A stretch of 16,317 nucleotides of DNA from Chitinophagaceae bacterium (lineage in GTDB: Bacteria; Bacteroidota; Bacteroidia; Chitinophagales; Chitinophagaceae), in assembly GCA_003509845.1 (NCBI GenBank), contig DOMR01000063.1, positions 1-16,317 on the forward strand, in the 5' to 3' direction. Positions within the stretch are counted from its first letter, which is position 1; every line of letters begins with the position of its first letter. Below, one piece after another: positions 8,447 to 16,317 of this stretch. The position numbers and the translations under genes are program-made. The notes under the pieces are model-generated. The model searched no databases. It had not been told where the DNA came from and worked only from the letters and a program-made list of their open reading frames with translations.

Positions 8447-9292
8447 ATGTTTTACTCATCAATAATGCAGCTTACACCTAAATTCAATCCAATTTACATT
8501 GTCATAACTATTTGTTGTTTGTTATTCTGTACCCAATCAAAAGCGAATTCGCAAGCGATTGAGGATAGCACTACTATAAAATCATATTCAATCAATTATA
8601 CAACGCGCCCTTTAAACATTGATGGTAAACTCAATGATCAAGCATGGAAAAAAGCAGCTTGGACCGATTTGTTTGTTGATATTGAAGGAACTATAAAACC
8701 TAAGCCTTTATTTGATACCCGAGTTAAAATGTTATGGGATAGTCAGTATTTATATATCGCTGCAGATTTAAAGGAGCCTCATTTATGGGCAACTTTGTTA
8801 AACCATGACGATATCATTTTTAGAGACCATGACTTTGAAGTATTTATTGATCCCAATAATGATGAAAATCAGTATTTCGAAATTGAGATTAATGCCTTAG
8901 GGACTGTGATGGATTTATTTATGTTTAAAACCTACAAGCTAGGTGGTCCAATGGTTATGGGTTGGAATAGTGATGGTATGAAGTCGGCTATTCAAATAAA
9001 AGGTACCCTAAACGATAATCGAGATATAGATAAAGGATGGACGATTGAGATGGCTATTCCCTATTCCTGCTTAAAAAAACCAGACAGAAATTATTTACCT
9101 AATCTAGATAAACCATGGCGTATTAATTTTTCGAGAGTAGAATGGACCATGCAAAATGAAGGAATTAGCTATGTAAAAAAATTGAATCCGAATGGTAAGC
9201 CCATCCCTGAATTCAATTGGGTTTGGTCACCCATTGGTGTTATTAACATGCATGTTCCAAATCGTTGGGGTTATTTGTATTTTAAAAAATAG
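8447..9292 (+). CDS. Exported CBM9-like (carbohydrate-binding family 9-like) protein
   Basis: A 281-residue protein with an N-terminal signal segment (hydrophobic IYIVITICCLLFC), followed by a single domain resembling the family 9 carbohydrate-binding fold. The start of the domain is typical: LNIDGKLNDQAWKKAAW, then VKMLWDSQYLYIAADLKEP, FRDHDFEVFIDPNNDE, FEIEINALGTVMDL, GWTIEMAIP, WRINFSRVEW and a closing WSPIGVINMHVPNRWGYLYF. Such stand-alone proteins are common in Bacteroidota polysaccharide-related gene sets. They bind sugars in characterised CBM9 proteins, but the ligand here is unknown. ATG at 8465 is an alternative start giving a more compact signal peptide. The gene lies 60 bases after the GGT-family gene and 86 before the glycosidase-like gene, consistent with one operon. 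No catalytic domain is attached. Confidence 0.88.
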   Translation: MFYSSIMQLTPKFNPIYIVITICCLLFCTQSKANSQAIEDSTTIKSYSINYTTRPLNIDGKLNDQAWKKAAWTDLFVDIEGTIKPKPLFDTRVKMLWDSQYLYIAADLKEPHLWATLLNHDDIIFRDHDFEVFIDPNNDENQYFEIEINALGTVMDLFMFKTYKLGGPMVMGWNSDGMKSAIQIKGTLNDNRDIDKGWTIEMAIPYSCLKKPDRNYLPNLDKPWRINFSRVEWTMQNEGISYVKKLNPNGKPIPEFNWVWSPIGVINMHVPNRWGYLYFKK

Positions 9293-9378
9293 CCTGCGCG
9301 CGCTTTTTATTAATCCTCGTTTTTGATTACTATATATAACTAATTATAGCAATAACTTTCTTTATTTAAAATTCAAAC

Positions 9379-11547
9379 ATGAAAAATTTTTCTGCTCTAT
9401 TTTTAATTTTTGTTGCTTCATTTGGATTTGCGCAATCCGGCAAACTTGAAAATCCAAAAAGTATTAATAAAGATTGGTTGGTAAGTCCATTCGAACAAAA
9501 AGCAACCATTACCAATCAAGGGCAACATATTGTATTGAATAACGGATTGGTAAAAAGGACTTTTGTTATTACCCCCAATGTGGCTTGCTTTGATTATACG
9601 AATTTAACCAATGGGCAACAATTAATTCGCAGTATTGAACCAGAGGCCAAAGTGGTGATTGATCAAATTACTTATAAAGTTGGTGGATTATCAGGACAAA
9701 AAGAAAAAGCGTATTTACAAATTGACGGTATTAAAAATTTACAAAAAGCCGATTCCGATTTTGTTTTTACAAAATATACGATTGGTAAAATTGAACCCTT
9801 TATTAATTGGAAGCCCACCACCTGGCTTGGAAACGCAAAACAGCCAACAGGTGCTCGAATTGAATTTGAATATCTTTCTTCGATTGCTGCACTTAAAAAT
9901 ATTATTATTAAAGTGCATTATGAAATATATGATGGCATTCCCTTAATAACAAAATGGGTTTCTATTCAAAATAATTCAAATAAGTCAATAAAAATTAATC
10001 GCGTTGTGAATGAAGTGCTTGGATTGGTAGAAGAAGAAAGTGCAGTGGTGGGCAAGCCCGAAGAAATGAAAAAGCAACATGGTATTTATGTTGAAACGAA
10101 TTATGCATTTAACAATGCGATGCGTTATGATATCAGTGATCAAACAACCCATTGGAAAATTGATTTAGCCTACACCTCGCAAGTAAATTATAATTACGAA
10201 ACTCCATGCTTATTAGAAATATATCCTGAAAAAGCCCCTGGTATTGACTTGGCCCCCAATGAATATTTTAAATCGGTTCGAACCAATGAACTATTGATGG
10301 ATAGCTATGATCGTCAAAGAAGAGGCTTGATGATTAAAAAAATGTATCGCACCCTAGCACCATGGACCACACAAAATCCAATTTTCATGCATTTGGTCAG
10401 TAAGAATGACCAAGAAGTTATAAATGCAATTGATCAGTGTGTGGCAACAGGGTATGAGGCTGTTATTTTAAGTTTTGGTAGCCATTTGAATATGGAAGAT
10501 AGCTCAATTGCAAACATTAAAAAATGGAAGACTTTAACCGATTATGCACACCAGCATAAAATTTTATTAGGCGGGTATTCCTTATTTAGTAGCCGACGCA
10601 TTAGCGATGCAGATGATGTTATAGATATTAAGACAGGCAAACCTGGAGGAGCATTTTTTGGCAATGCACCTTGCTTCGGAAGTAATTGGGGATTGGCCTA
10701 TCGGGATAAAATAAAATACTTTTTTAAATCAACGGGTTTTGATATTTGGGAAAATGATGGTCCTTATCCAGGCGATGTATGTGCATCAACCACACATCCA
10801 GGTCATAAAGGATATGATGATTCACAATGGAGACAAATGGAAATTCAAAAGGAATTATATCATTGGTTAAACGAATCTGGTGTATATATTAATGCACCAG
10901 ATTGGTATTTTCTAGATGGTACACATAAAATTGCTTTAGGTTATAGAGAGGTAAATTTTTCTTTATCACGAGAACAGCAAAAACTATTAAACCGACAAAA
11001 CATTCATGACGGCACTTTAGAAAAAACACCATCCATGGCCTGGGGTTTTGTCCCATTAACAAAGTATCAAGGGGGAAATGATGATGCTATATTAGAACCT
11101 TTAAGTGAGCATTTAAAGGACTACGAGCAATTGATGATGCAATATTATGGTGCAGGGGTGCAGGCTTGTTACCGAGGCCCGCGCTTGTATGATACTGAAT
11201 CAACTAGGCTAGTCGTTTCCAAAACAATTGATTGGTATAAAAAGTACAGAAATATTTTAAATGCCGACATTGTTCAACTACGCCGAGCTGATGGGCGTGA
11301 TTGGGATGGCTGGATGCATGTAAGCCCTTTTACTGCGCAAAAAGGATTTATGATGCTATTTAATCCAACAAAGGAAGTGATGACTAAAACAATTAAGCTG
11401 CCGCTTTATTATACTGGTTTAACGCAAAAAGTAAAAATTTCAGATTCAAATGGCCTAACTAATCAATATAATTTAAATCGTGATTACACCATCGATTTTA
11501 CTTTTACCATCCCGCCAGATACCTATAAGTGGTTTGTGATAGAATAA
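9379..11547 (+). CDS. Exported glycosidase-like protein, alpha-galactosidase (clan GH-D/GH36)-like layout
   Basis: A 722-residue protein with a clear signal peptide (MKNFSALFLIFVASFGFAQ). Its layout resembles GH36-type alpha-galactosidases: an N-terminal beta-sandwich (about 45-310), a central TIM-barrel-like part (about 330-620) and a C-terminal beta domain (about 635-722) with RRADGRDWDGWMHVSP and LPLYYTGL. Barrel-strand ends carry likely active-site acids in GFDIWENDGPYPGD (D455, E458, D460) and NAPDWYFLDGT (D508, D513), and other conserved-looking parts are THPGHKGYDDSQW and AGVQACYRGPRLYDT. Which acids act as nucleophile and acid/base cannot be decided by eye, and I do not recognise the exact family, so the sugar specificity is open. 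The gene is last in the plus-strand block after the CBM9-like gene, and its stop codon lies within the arm of a bidirectional terminator. A catalytic role is inferred from fold-like features, not shown. Confidence 0.75.
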   Translation: MKNFSALFLIFVASFGFAQSGKLENPKSINKDWLVSPFEQKATITNQGQHIVLNNGLVKRTFVITPNVACFDYTNLTNGQQLIRSIEPEAKVVIDQITYKVGGLSGQKEKAYLQIDGIKNLQKADSDFVFTKYTIGKIEPFINWKPTTWLGNAKQPTGARIEFEYLSSIAALKNIIIKVHYEIYDGIPLITKWVSIQNNSNKSIKINRVVNEVLGLVEEESAVVGKPEEMKKQHGIYVETNYAFNNAMRYDISDQTTHWKIDLAYTSQVNYNYETPCLLEIYPEKAPGIDLAPNEYFKSVRTNELLMDSYDRQRRGLMIKKMYRTLAPWTTQNPIFMHLVSKNDQEVINAIDQCVATGYEAVILSFGSHLNMEDSSIANIKKWKTLTDYAHQHKILLGGYSLFSSRRISDADDVIDIKTGKPGGAFFGNAPCFGSNWGLAYRDKIKYFFKSTGFDIWENDGPYPGDVCASTTHPGHKGYDDSQWRQMEIQKELYHWLNESGVYINAPDWYFLDGTHKIALGYREVNFSLSREQQKLLNRQNIHDGTLEKTPSMAWGFVPLTKYQGGNDDAILEPLSEHLKDYEQLMMQYYGAGVQACYRGPRLYDTESTRLVVSKTIDWYKKYRNILNADIVQLRRADGRDWDGWMHVSPFTAQKGFMMLFNPTKEVMTKTIKLPLYYTGLTQKVKISDSNGLTNQYNLNRDYTIDFTFTIPPDTYKWFVIE

Positions 11548-11582
11548 AAAAATGCCCCGAATTATCGGGGCATTTTTTTATT
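11543..11582. terminator. Perfect bidirectional terminator between convergent genes
   Basis: An 18-base arm (11543-11560) and its exact reverse complement (11565-11582) enclose the loop ATTA. The core is TGCCCCGA/TCGGGGCA flanked by A-runs on one side and T-runs on the other, so it ends transcription from both strands. It serves the plus-strand glycosidase-like gene, whose TAA stop at 11545-11547 is inside the arm, and cassette B, whose last gene stops at 11600. Confidence 0.95.
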
Positions 11583-11599
11583 CGTTATTTTTAATTGGG

Positions 11600-13765
11600 C
11601 TAGTTCAAGAATAACTCATCAATAAATATCCAGGCGGTTGTTCCTTTACCAGGATGCCATACCGGTAATTTTTTTACATTTAAAACGGTAAATCTATAAT
11701 GCTTGTACGAAGTGTTGTTTGGAAAATCAACTGTGAATGTTTTGATGTCCTTCATCACATCTTTTTGCGTTAACTCATAAGGAAACTTTGTTTCTGTAAT
11801 TTTTGCAAATCGAACACCATCATTACTTCCTTCCACCGAAATGGAAACGATTGGGAAAACGTAGGAGCCTACATCAATCAAGCTATTTAAAAAAGCTTGA
11901 TGTAAAACACGCGGTTGATTAAAATTAACCATGAACTTCATGGTAGTATCCTTATAGCCCAACCATTTTTTATTTGTAAAATTAGATCCGCCTAGTTCTA
12001 GGTCAACCAATGTTCTAGCGCCATCACCCAAATACTTTTGATCTGGTGATGAAATCAAGTAAATTGAATCAGGGCGAATTTCTGACTTATAAAAATTGCG
12101 TTGAATAATATCACTACTAATCCAACCTGGCTTAAATACTTTAATTTTTAAATTGGTATTTCGCGTAAGGCGTAAGGTATTTTTATAAATAGGACTCGTT
12201 AAACTGTCTGGATCAACCCCATTTAAGGTATAACGAATCGTTACGCCATTCAGCATATGCTTCATTTTTACATCTAAAAACTTTGAAATAATAGAAGAGT
12301 CTTGGTCAATCGTAGGTGGATTTATTTTTAGCACCTTGGATTCTAAATTATCACCAATGGTAAATTTGGTTTTTGGATAACGTGCAGCAATCTTCTCTAA
12401 CTGTGTTTTACCAATGACACTTGACCAAATATTAATATTCGCAATATTACTTCCCTTTAAAAAATTGGTTAATTCACTTTCGCTAAATTTTAAACCGCAA
12501 ATTGATAACAACTTTAATTTTTTCAGTTGTTTTAGCGGTTCTAATGTTTTTAAATCAAGATTGGTATAGTTTAAATTAATATTTTCAACATTATTAAATT
12601 GACTGATGATGCTTACATCCTCATTGGTTAATGGCATGCCTTGCATATTTAAACGCACCACTTGATCCTGTAGGTTTTCTAATTTCTTTAAAACATCTCT
12701 ACTGTAAAAGCTGCCTTGAAAAAAGTTTACATCTATAGCATCACTACCATGATACAAGTAATTAACGGTACAATAATTTGAATTATATTCCGCTAAATCA
12801 GCTAAGCCTGTTTTTACTTCCACCTTTGTGTTGTCTGCTGGTATATATTTATTAGCCAATAAAAACAAAGTATCTGTTTTTGCTAATTCATTCATTTTTA
12901 GCTTAAAGTCACCACCCGCTTTTATCCATCTACTTAAAATAGCCACTTCCTCGGTAGTTAATTGCAATTTACCATCTGGCGGCATGTGTTTTTTATGCGT
13001 GATGTCTAAATGAATTCTTTCAAACATCATAGCCTCCTTATCCTTGTCTGCAGTAAGAATATTTCCACTCTTACCTCCTTTCTGAATATTTTCAGGTGTA
13101 TTTAATAATAATTCTCCTTTTACTTTATTTGCACCATGACAGCTCACACATTTTTGTTGTAAAATTGGTTCCACTGCTCTTGCATACAAGGTTGCATTAG
13201 AATCAGTAACCACCTTGATCACTTGTGTATTTTCGGCAGTTTCCTTTTGTGGAAAGCTAATAACACTTCCACCATGGGTAAGTTGCGCTCCTTTATGTGT
13301 AAAAATGATGATTACTAATAAGTAAACCATTGAAAACTCAACCCTCAAAATATAATTACTTTTAAAACGCTGATTGTATTGTTGCAAGTAAATTAAACCC
13401 CAACCAATCATTGCTATTGCAATTCCACCCCATTGATGCGCAAAAATTAATGAATCATCATAACTATCTTGTTTGGATAAAAAGATACCTAAGACGGCTA
13501 CGATACTTGCTAAAAATGCATTGCCTACTAAAATCGGATGTAGAATATTATTAGCTACACTGCCTTTTTTATCTATTAAGTAATAGATACCAATAAGGAT
13601 ACCCAATACAATAGGAAAATGTAAAAACAAGGGATGCATTTTTCCAAACCATTCCAAATACATACCCAATTTTAATTCCTCATTAAAAAATGCAATTAAT
13701 ATTAAAAAGGGATTGATTACCCAAAGTGCATTATTTACAAAACTCGTCCATTTTTTCAAATTCAT
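11600..13765 (-). CDS. Membrane-anchored planctomycete-type cytochrome c protein with LRR-like and C-terminal beta domains
   Basis: A 721-residue protein, last in cassette B. Five predicted membrane helices (about 12-27, 43-62, 75-96, 109-126, 139-156) carry histidines in MHPLFLHFPI, AHQWGG and THGG, as in the paralogue at 1-873. A PSCyt1 domain follows with heme site CVSCH (C206/C209/H210), HMPPDGK and LSRWIKAGGDF. Next comes a region with leucine-rich-like repeats (about 360-440: VVRLNMQG, VENINLNYTNL, LKKLKLLSICGL). A segment like the chitobiase/beta-hexosaminidase C-terminal domain (YTLNGVDPDS, about 515-560) comes next. The end looks discoidin-like or F5/8-like, with SVEGSNDGVRFAKI and HYRFTVLNVKKLP. 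The plan suggests a membrane scaffold that takes electrons through heme and presents binding domains outside the cell membrane; that is inference. It starts 2 bases after the DUF1501 stop, so translation is probably coupled. Confidence 0.9.
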   Translation of the reverse strand: MNLKKWTSFVNNALWVINPFLILIAFFNEELKLGMYLEWFGKMHPLFLHFPIVLGILIGIYYLIDKKGSVANNILHPILVGNAFLASIVAVLGIFLSKQDSYDDSLIFAHQWGGIAIAMIGWGLIYLQQYNQRFKSNYILRVEFSMVYLLVIIIFTHKGAQLTHGGSVISFPQKETAENTQVIKVVTDSNATLYARAVEPILQQKCVSCHGANKVKGELLLNTPENIQKGGKSGNILTADKDKEAMMFERIHLDITHKKHMPPDGKLQLTTEEVAILSRWIKAGGDFKLKMNELAKTDTLFLLANKYIPADNTKVEVKTGLADLAEYNSNYCTVNYLYHGSDAIDVNFFQGSFYSRDVLKKLENLQDQVVRLNMQGMPLTNEDVSIISQFNNVENINLNYTNLDLKTLEPLKQLKKLKLLSICGLKFSESELTNFLKGSNIANINIWSSVIGKTQLEKIAARYPKTKFTIGDNLESKVLKINPPTIDQDSSIISKFLDVKMKHMLNGVTIRYTLNGVDPDSLTSPIYKNTLRLTRNTNLKIKVFKPGWISSDIIQRNFYKSEIRPDSIYLISSPDQKYLGDGARTLVDLELGGSNFTNKKWLGYKDTTMKFMVNFNQPRVLHQAFLNSLIDVGSYVFPIVSISVEGSNDGVRFAKITETKFPYELTQKDVMKDIKTFTVDFPNNTSYKHYRFTVLNVKKLPVWHPGKGTTAWIFIDELFLN

Positions 13766-13767
13766 TT

Positions 13768-15213
13768 CTAACTAATTAAATCATTGATCACATTTCCAGC
13801 AACATCGGTTAAACGATATCTTCTTCCCAAATGTTTGTAGGTAAATTCTTCATGTTTAACACCCATTAAATGCATAATGGTTGCGTGGAAGTCATGAACA
13901 TGCACTGGTAAGGAATTAATATTATATCCAAATTCGTCTGTTTCTCCATGCACACCAGGCTTAACTCCGCCACCTGCCATCCAAATAGTAAAACATTTTG
14001 GATGATGATCACGACCATAGTTGTCCTTGGTTAAAGCACCTTGACAATAGTTAGTTCTTCCAAATTCACCACCCCATATTACTAAGGTTTCATCTAACAA
14101 GCCTCTTTGTTTTAAATCCTGAATTAATGCTGCTGATGATTGATCAATATCCTTGCATTGTCCTTCTAATTCTGCAGGTAAGTTACCGTGGGTATCCCAT
14201 CCTTGGTGATATAATTGTACAAAGCGTACTCCATTTTCTGAAAGCTTTCTTGCTAATAAACAGTTTGCTGCATACGTACCTGGCACCAAACATTCAGGTC
14301 CATACATTTTCACAATGGACTCTGGTTCATTTTGCAATGATGTTATTTCTGGAACTGCCATTTGCATACGGTAGGACAATTCGTATTGCTGAATTTTAGT
14401 TACAATTTCTGGGTCACCAATTTCTTTATAGGATTCTTGGTTTAACGCAGATATCTCATCCAAAATTTCGCGCTTATCTCCACGTTTGATAAATTCAGGG
14501 TCAGTTAAATATTTAACAGGTTCTTCACCACTGCTAAACTGAACGCCTTGATGTATGGAATCTAAAAATCCGTTGTTCCATAATTTTGAATATACACCTT
14601 GTCCATTTCCCTTGCCTTTACTTAATAACACACAAAACGCTGGCAAGTTTTTATTTTCACTTCCCAAACCATAACTAATCCATGATCCCATACTTGGTCT
14701 GTTACCTACCTGCGAACCTGTTTGAAAAAAAGTAAGTGCTGGATCGTGGTTAATTGCTTCGGTATAGATGGTTTTAACAATACACATATCATCTGCCATT
14801 TTCGCAAGATGTGGTAAGGTTTCACTAAACCAGGCACCATTGCTACCATGTTGCGAAAATTTAAACTTAGTTCCTGCTAATGGAAATTTTGCTTGATTAG
14901 CAGTCATTCCTGTTAATCGTTGGCCATTACGAATACTTGCTGGCAATTCCTCGCCATGCATTTTTTGTAATAGCGGCTTGTAATCAAATAAATCTAATTG
15001 CGATGGCGCTCCATTTTGAAACAAATAAATAATTCGTTTTGCTTTGGGAGCAAAATGTGGTAATACATTTGCAAAAAGCTCATCCTCAGTGCTAGCATTA
15101 AATAATCCAGGTGCCATTAATGAGCCCAAAGCTAATCCACCTAAACCCAAACTCATTTTGGATAAAAATTTACGCCTGTTTTGATTTAAGCCATGTTCTA
15201 AAAATTCGTTCAT
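13768..15213 (-). CDS. DUF1501 family protein with Tat signal (cassette B)
   Basis: A 481-residue DUF1501 protein, a clear paralogue of the one at 952-2454. The N-terminus has a convincing twin-arginine signal (N-R13-R14-K-F-L-S followed by a Gly/Leu/Ala-rich stretch), so it should be exported folded through Tat. Family motifs are IYLFQNGAPSQLDLFDYKP, TGSQVGNRPSMGSW, DTHG (D340, H342), VIWGGEFGRT and GRDHH (D402, H403, H404) followed by IWMAGGGVKPG. The Asp and His residues fit metal ligands of the alkaline-phosphatase-like fold, but the substrate is unknown. It sits 6 bases after the PSD1 gene and 2 before the membrane cytochrome gene, the middle position of cassette B as in cassette A. Compared with the cassette A copy it lacks the N-terminal extension and the possible lipobox. 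Confidence 0.94.
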   Translation of the reverse strand: MNEFLEHGLNQNRRKFLSKMSLGLGGLALGSLMAPGLFNASTEDELFANVLPHFAPKAKRIIYLFQNGAPSQLDLFDYKPLLQKMHGEELPASIRNGQRLTGMTANQAKFPLAGTKFKFSQHGSNGAWFSETLPHLAKMADDMCIVKTIYTEAINHDPALTFFQTGSQVGNRPSMGSWISYGLGSENKNLPAFCVLLSKGKGNGQGVYSKLWNNGFLDSIHQGVQFSSGEEPVKYLTDPEFIKRGDKREILDEISALNQESYKEIGDPEIVTKIQQYELSYRMQMAVPEITSLQNEPESIVKMYGPECLVPGTYAANCLLARKLSENGVRFVQLYHQGWDTHGNLPAELEGQCKDIDQSSAALIQDLKQRGLLDETLVIWGGEFGRTNYCQGALTKDNYGRDHHPKCFTIWMAGGGVKPGVHGETDEFGYNINSLPVHVHDFHATIMHLMGVKHEEFTYKHLGRRYRLTDVAGNVINDLIS

Positions 15214-15219
15214 AATATT

Positions 15220-16317
15220 TTATGATTTTGTAATTGTTTCTTCTAAATTATACATGATTAAAATAGTCTTCATTAAAGCCGCTGCTTCTGATGAATTGTA
15301 TTTTTGTTTTGGATGTTCAAATTCACCCACTTTTAAAGCCGCTTCTGCAACTGCAGGCTTTGTATTAAAAAATGCAACTTGTTTTTTGCAATAAGCATTT
15401 AATTTTTCACGCTCAAACTTGGTTGGCTTTCTAATTACAATTGTTTCAAATGCCTGATCAATTTTTTCCTCTAATGATTTTTTACTTAGTGCTGTATTTT
15501 CACCTAATACCCTAGCAGCTTCTAATATCGTAGGATCGTTAAGCATGGTTAAGGCTTGTAGTGGCGTATTGGTACTTGATCTTTTCGCCTCGCATTGGTC
15601 CCTATTACTCGCATCAAATATCATCATGCTTGGTGGTGGGGCAGTCAACTTAATAAATGTATATAAGCCCCTTCTATAAATATCGGAACCATGATCCTGT
15701 TTGTAACTCGCTAAACTCCCACGACCCGAAGTGGAACTTTCCCAAACTCCTTTAGGTTGATAGGGTTTAACACTTGGTCCACCAATCTTTGTATTCAATA
15801 AGCCACTTGTACTTAAAATGTAATCACGTACAATCTCTGCCTTAAATCTCATTCTAGGTGATCTTGAGTACGTTAAATTTTCTGGATCCTGTTCCAATTG
15901 CTTTTTGCTTATGATGTTGGATTGTTTATAGGCATTACTACTCAGTATTTTTTTAACTAAATATTTAATATCCCAATTATGTTCCATGAAATCAACAGCC
16001 AACCAATCTAATAACTCTGGATGAGTTGGTAACTCCCCTTGTAAACCAAAATCACCCGAAGATTTTACCAGCCCTCTTCCAAACATATCCTGCCAAATAA
16101 AATTCACAAACACACGTGCGGTTAGTGGATTTTTTTTATTGGTCGTCCACTTTGCTAAGCCCAAGCGATTGCTACCATACTTTGTACTATCATAAGGCAT
16201 GATCGATTCTAAGGCGGTAGGTCGTACTAAAATATTTGTTGGCGCATCATAACTACCACGACTTAAAATATAAGTAGGTCTTGGTTTTACCGTATCGCCT
16301 GCCTTCCAATCACCCAT
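15220..16317 (-). CDS. PSD1 (DUF1553) protein, C-terminal part (runs off right edge)
   Basis: The 365 visible residues are the C-terminal part of a protein paralogous to the 918-residue one at 2461-5217. The ATG codon exactly at the window edge is an internal methionine: TYILSRGSY lines up with THIFERGNW near residue 590 of the full-length paralogue, so several hundred residues with the PSCyt1 and PSCyt2 parts should lie outside. DUF1553 landmarks are LGLAKWTTNKKNPLTAR, FGRGLVKSSGDFGLQG, PTHPELLDWL, GGPSVKPYQPKGVWE, APPPSMMIFDASNRDQCEA and STNTPLQALTMLNDPTILE. It is the first visible gene of cassette B, 6 bases before the DUF1501 gene. Whether it has heme motifs or a CBM6-like insert cannot be seen here. 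Confidence 0.92.
   Translation of the reverse strand: MGDWKAGDTVKPRPTYILSRGSYDAPTNILVRPTALESIMPYDSTKYGSNRLGLAKWTTNKKNPLTARVFVNFIWQDMFGRGLVKSSGDFGLQGELPTHPELLDWLAVDFMEHNWDIKYLVKKILSSNAYKQSNIISKKQLEQDPENLTYSRSPRMRFKAEIVRDYILSTSGLLNTKIGGPSVKPYQPKGVWESSTSGRGSLASYKQDHGSDIYRRGLYTFIKLTAPPPSMMIFDASNRDQCEAKRSSTNTPLQALTMLNDPTILEAARVLGENTALSKKSLEEKIDQAFETIVIRKPTKFEREKLNAYCKKQVAFFNTKPAVAEAALKVGEFEHPKQKYNSSEAAALMKTILIMYNLEETITKS

Noticed and set aside
9290..9312. GCGCGC-containing weak hairpin followed by T-run between the CBM9-like and GH-like genes
   Set aside because: The stem is only a few pairs around a self-complementary GC run, so it is not a convincing terminator; the genes may still be co-transcribed.
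16315..16317. ATG at the window edge as the start of a 365-residue gene
   Set aside because: Alignment with the 918-residue paralogue shows this is internal to a PSD1 protein; the true start lies outside the window.
1..16317. Composite transposon or other mobile origin for the repeated cassettes
   Set aside because: No transposase, integrase, terminal inverted repeats or target duplications were seen, and the two cassettes are diverged paralogues rather than recent copies.

Overview
The window looks like a low-GC chromosome segment of a Bacteroidota bacterium, plausibly an aquatic or soil Chitinophagaceae-type organism. The signs are AT-rich coding sequence, A-rich leaders without clear Shine-Dalgarno sequences, short signal peptides ending in FAQ, and planctomycete-type cytochrome/PSD1/DUF1501 genes of the kind also found in environmental Bacteroidota. 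The taxonomic placement is inference from style and gene content.

Layout: two paralogous three-gene cassettes lie on the minus strand, in the same orientation and gene order, and flank a plus-strand block. Cassette A (5217 down to 1) encodes a complete PSCyt1-PSCyt2-PSD1 (DUF1549/DUF1553) protein with a CBM6-like insert, a DUF1501 protein, and the first 291 residues of a membrane-anchored c-type cytochrome protein that runs off the left edge and appears to start at a TTG codon. Cassette B (16317 down to 11600) encodes the C-terminal part of a second PSD1 protein, a second DUF1501 protein with a good Tat signal, and a complete 721-residue membrane protein. That last protein joins five predicted membrane helices, a CxxCH cytochrome domain, leucine-rich-like repeats, a chitobiase-C-terminal-like segment and a discoidin-like end. 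Gene spacing inside the cassettes is mostly 2-6 bases, so each is probably one operon.

The plus-strand block holds an isolated 268-residue membrane protein of unknown function with its own strong terminator (6355-6389). It is followed by a probable three-gene operon of exported proteins: a gamma-glutamyltransferase-family Ntn hydrolase with altered substrate-site motifs, a CBM9-like protein, and a large glycosidase-like protein resembling clan GH-D/GH36 alpha-galactosidases. The operon ends at a perfect 18-bp bidirectional hairpin (11543-11582) that it shares with cassette B.

The common theme is extracytoplasmic work. The cassettes would place c-type hemes and an alkaline-phosphatase-fold protein (DUF1501) outside the cytoplasmic membrane, next to exported carbohydrate-active-looking proteins. 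I infer a membrane-tethered redox/hydrolytic system acting on an external, possibly carbohydrate, substrate. The biochemical function of the PSD1/DUF1501 families is not established, so this remains a hypothesis. No RNA genes, insertion sequences or CRISPR arrays were seen.
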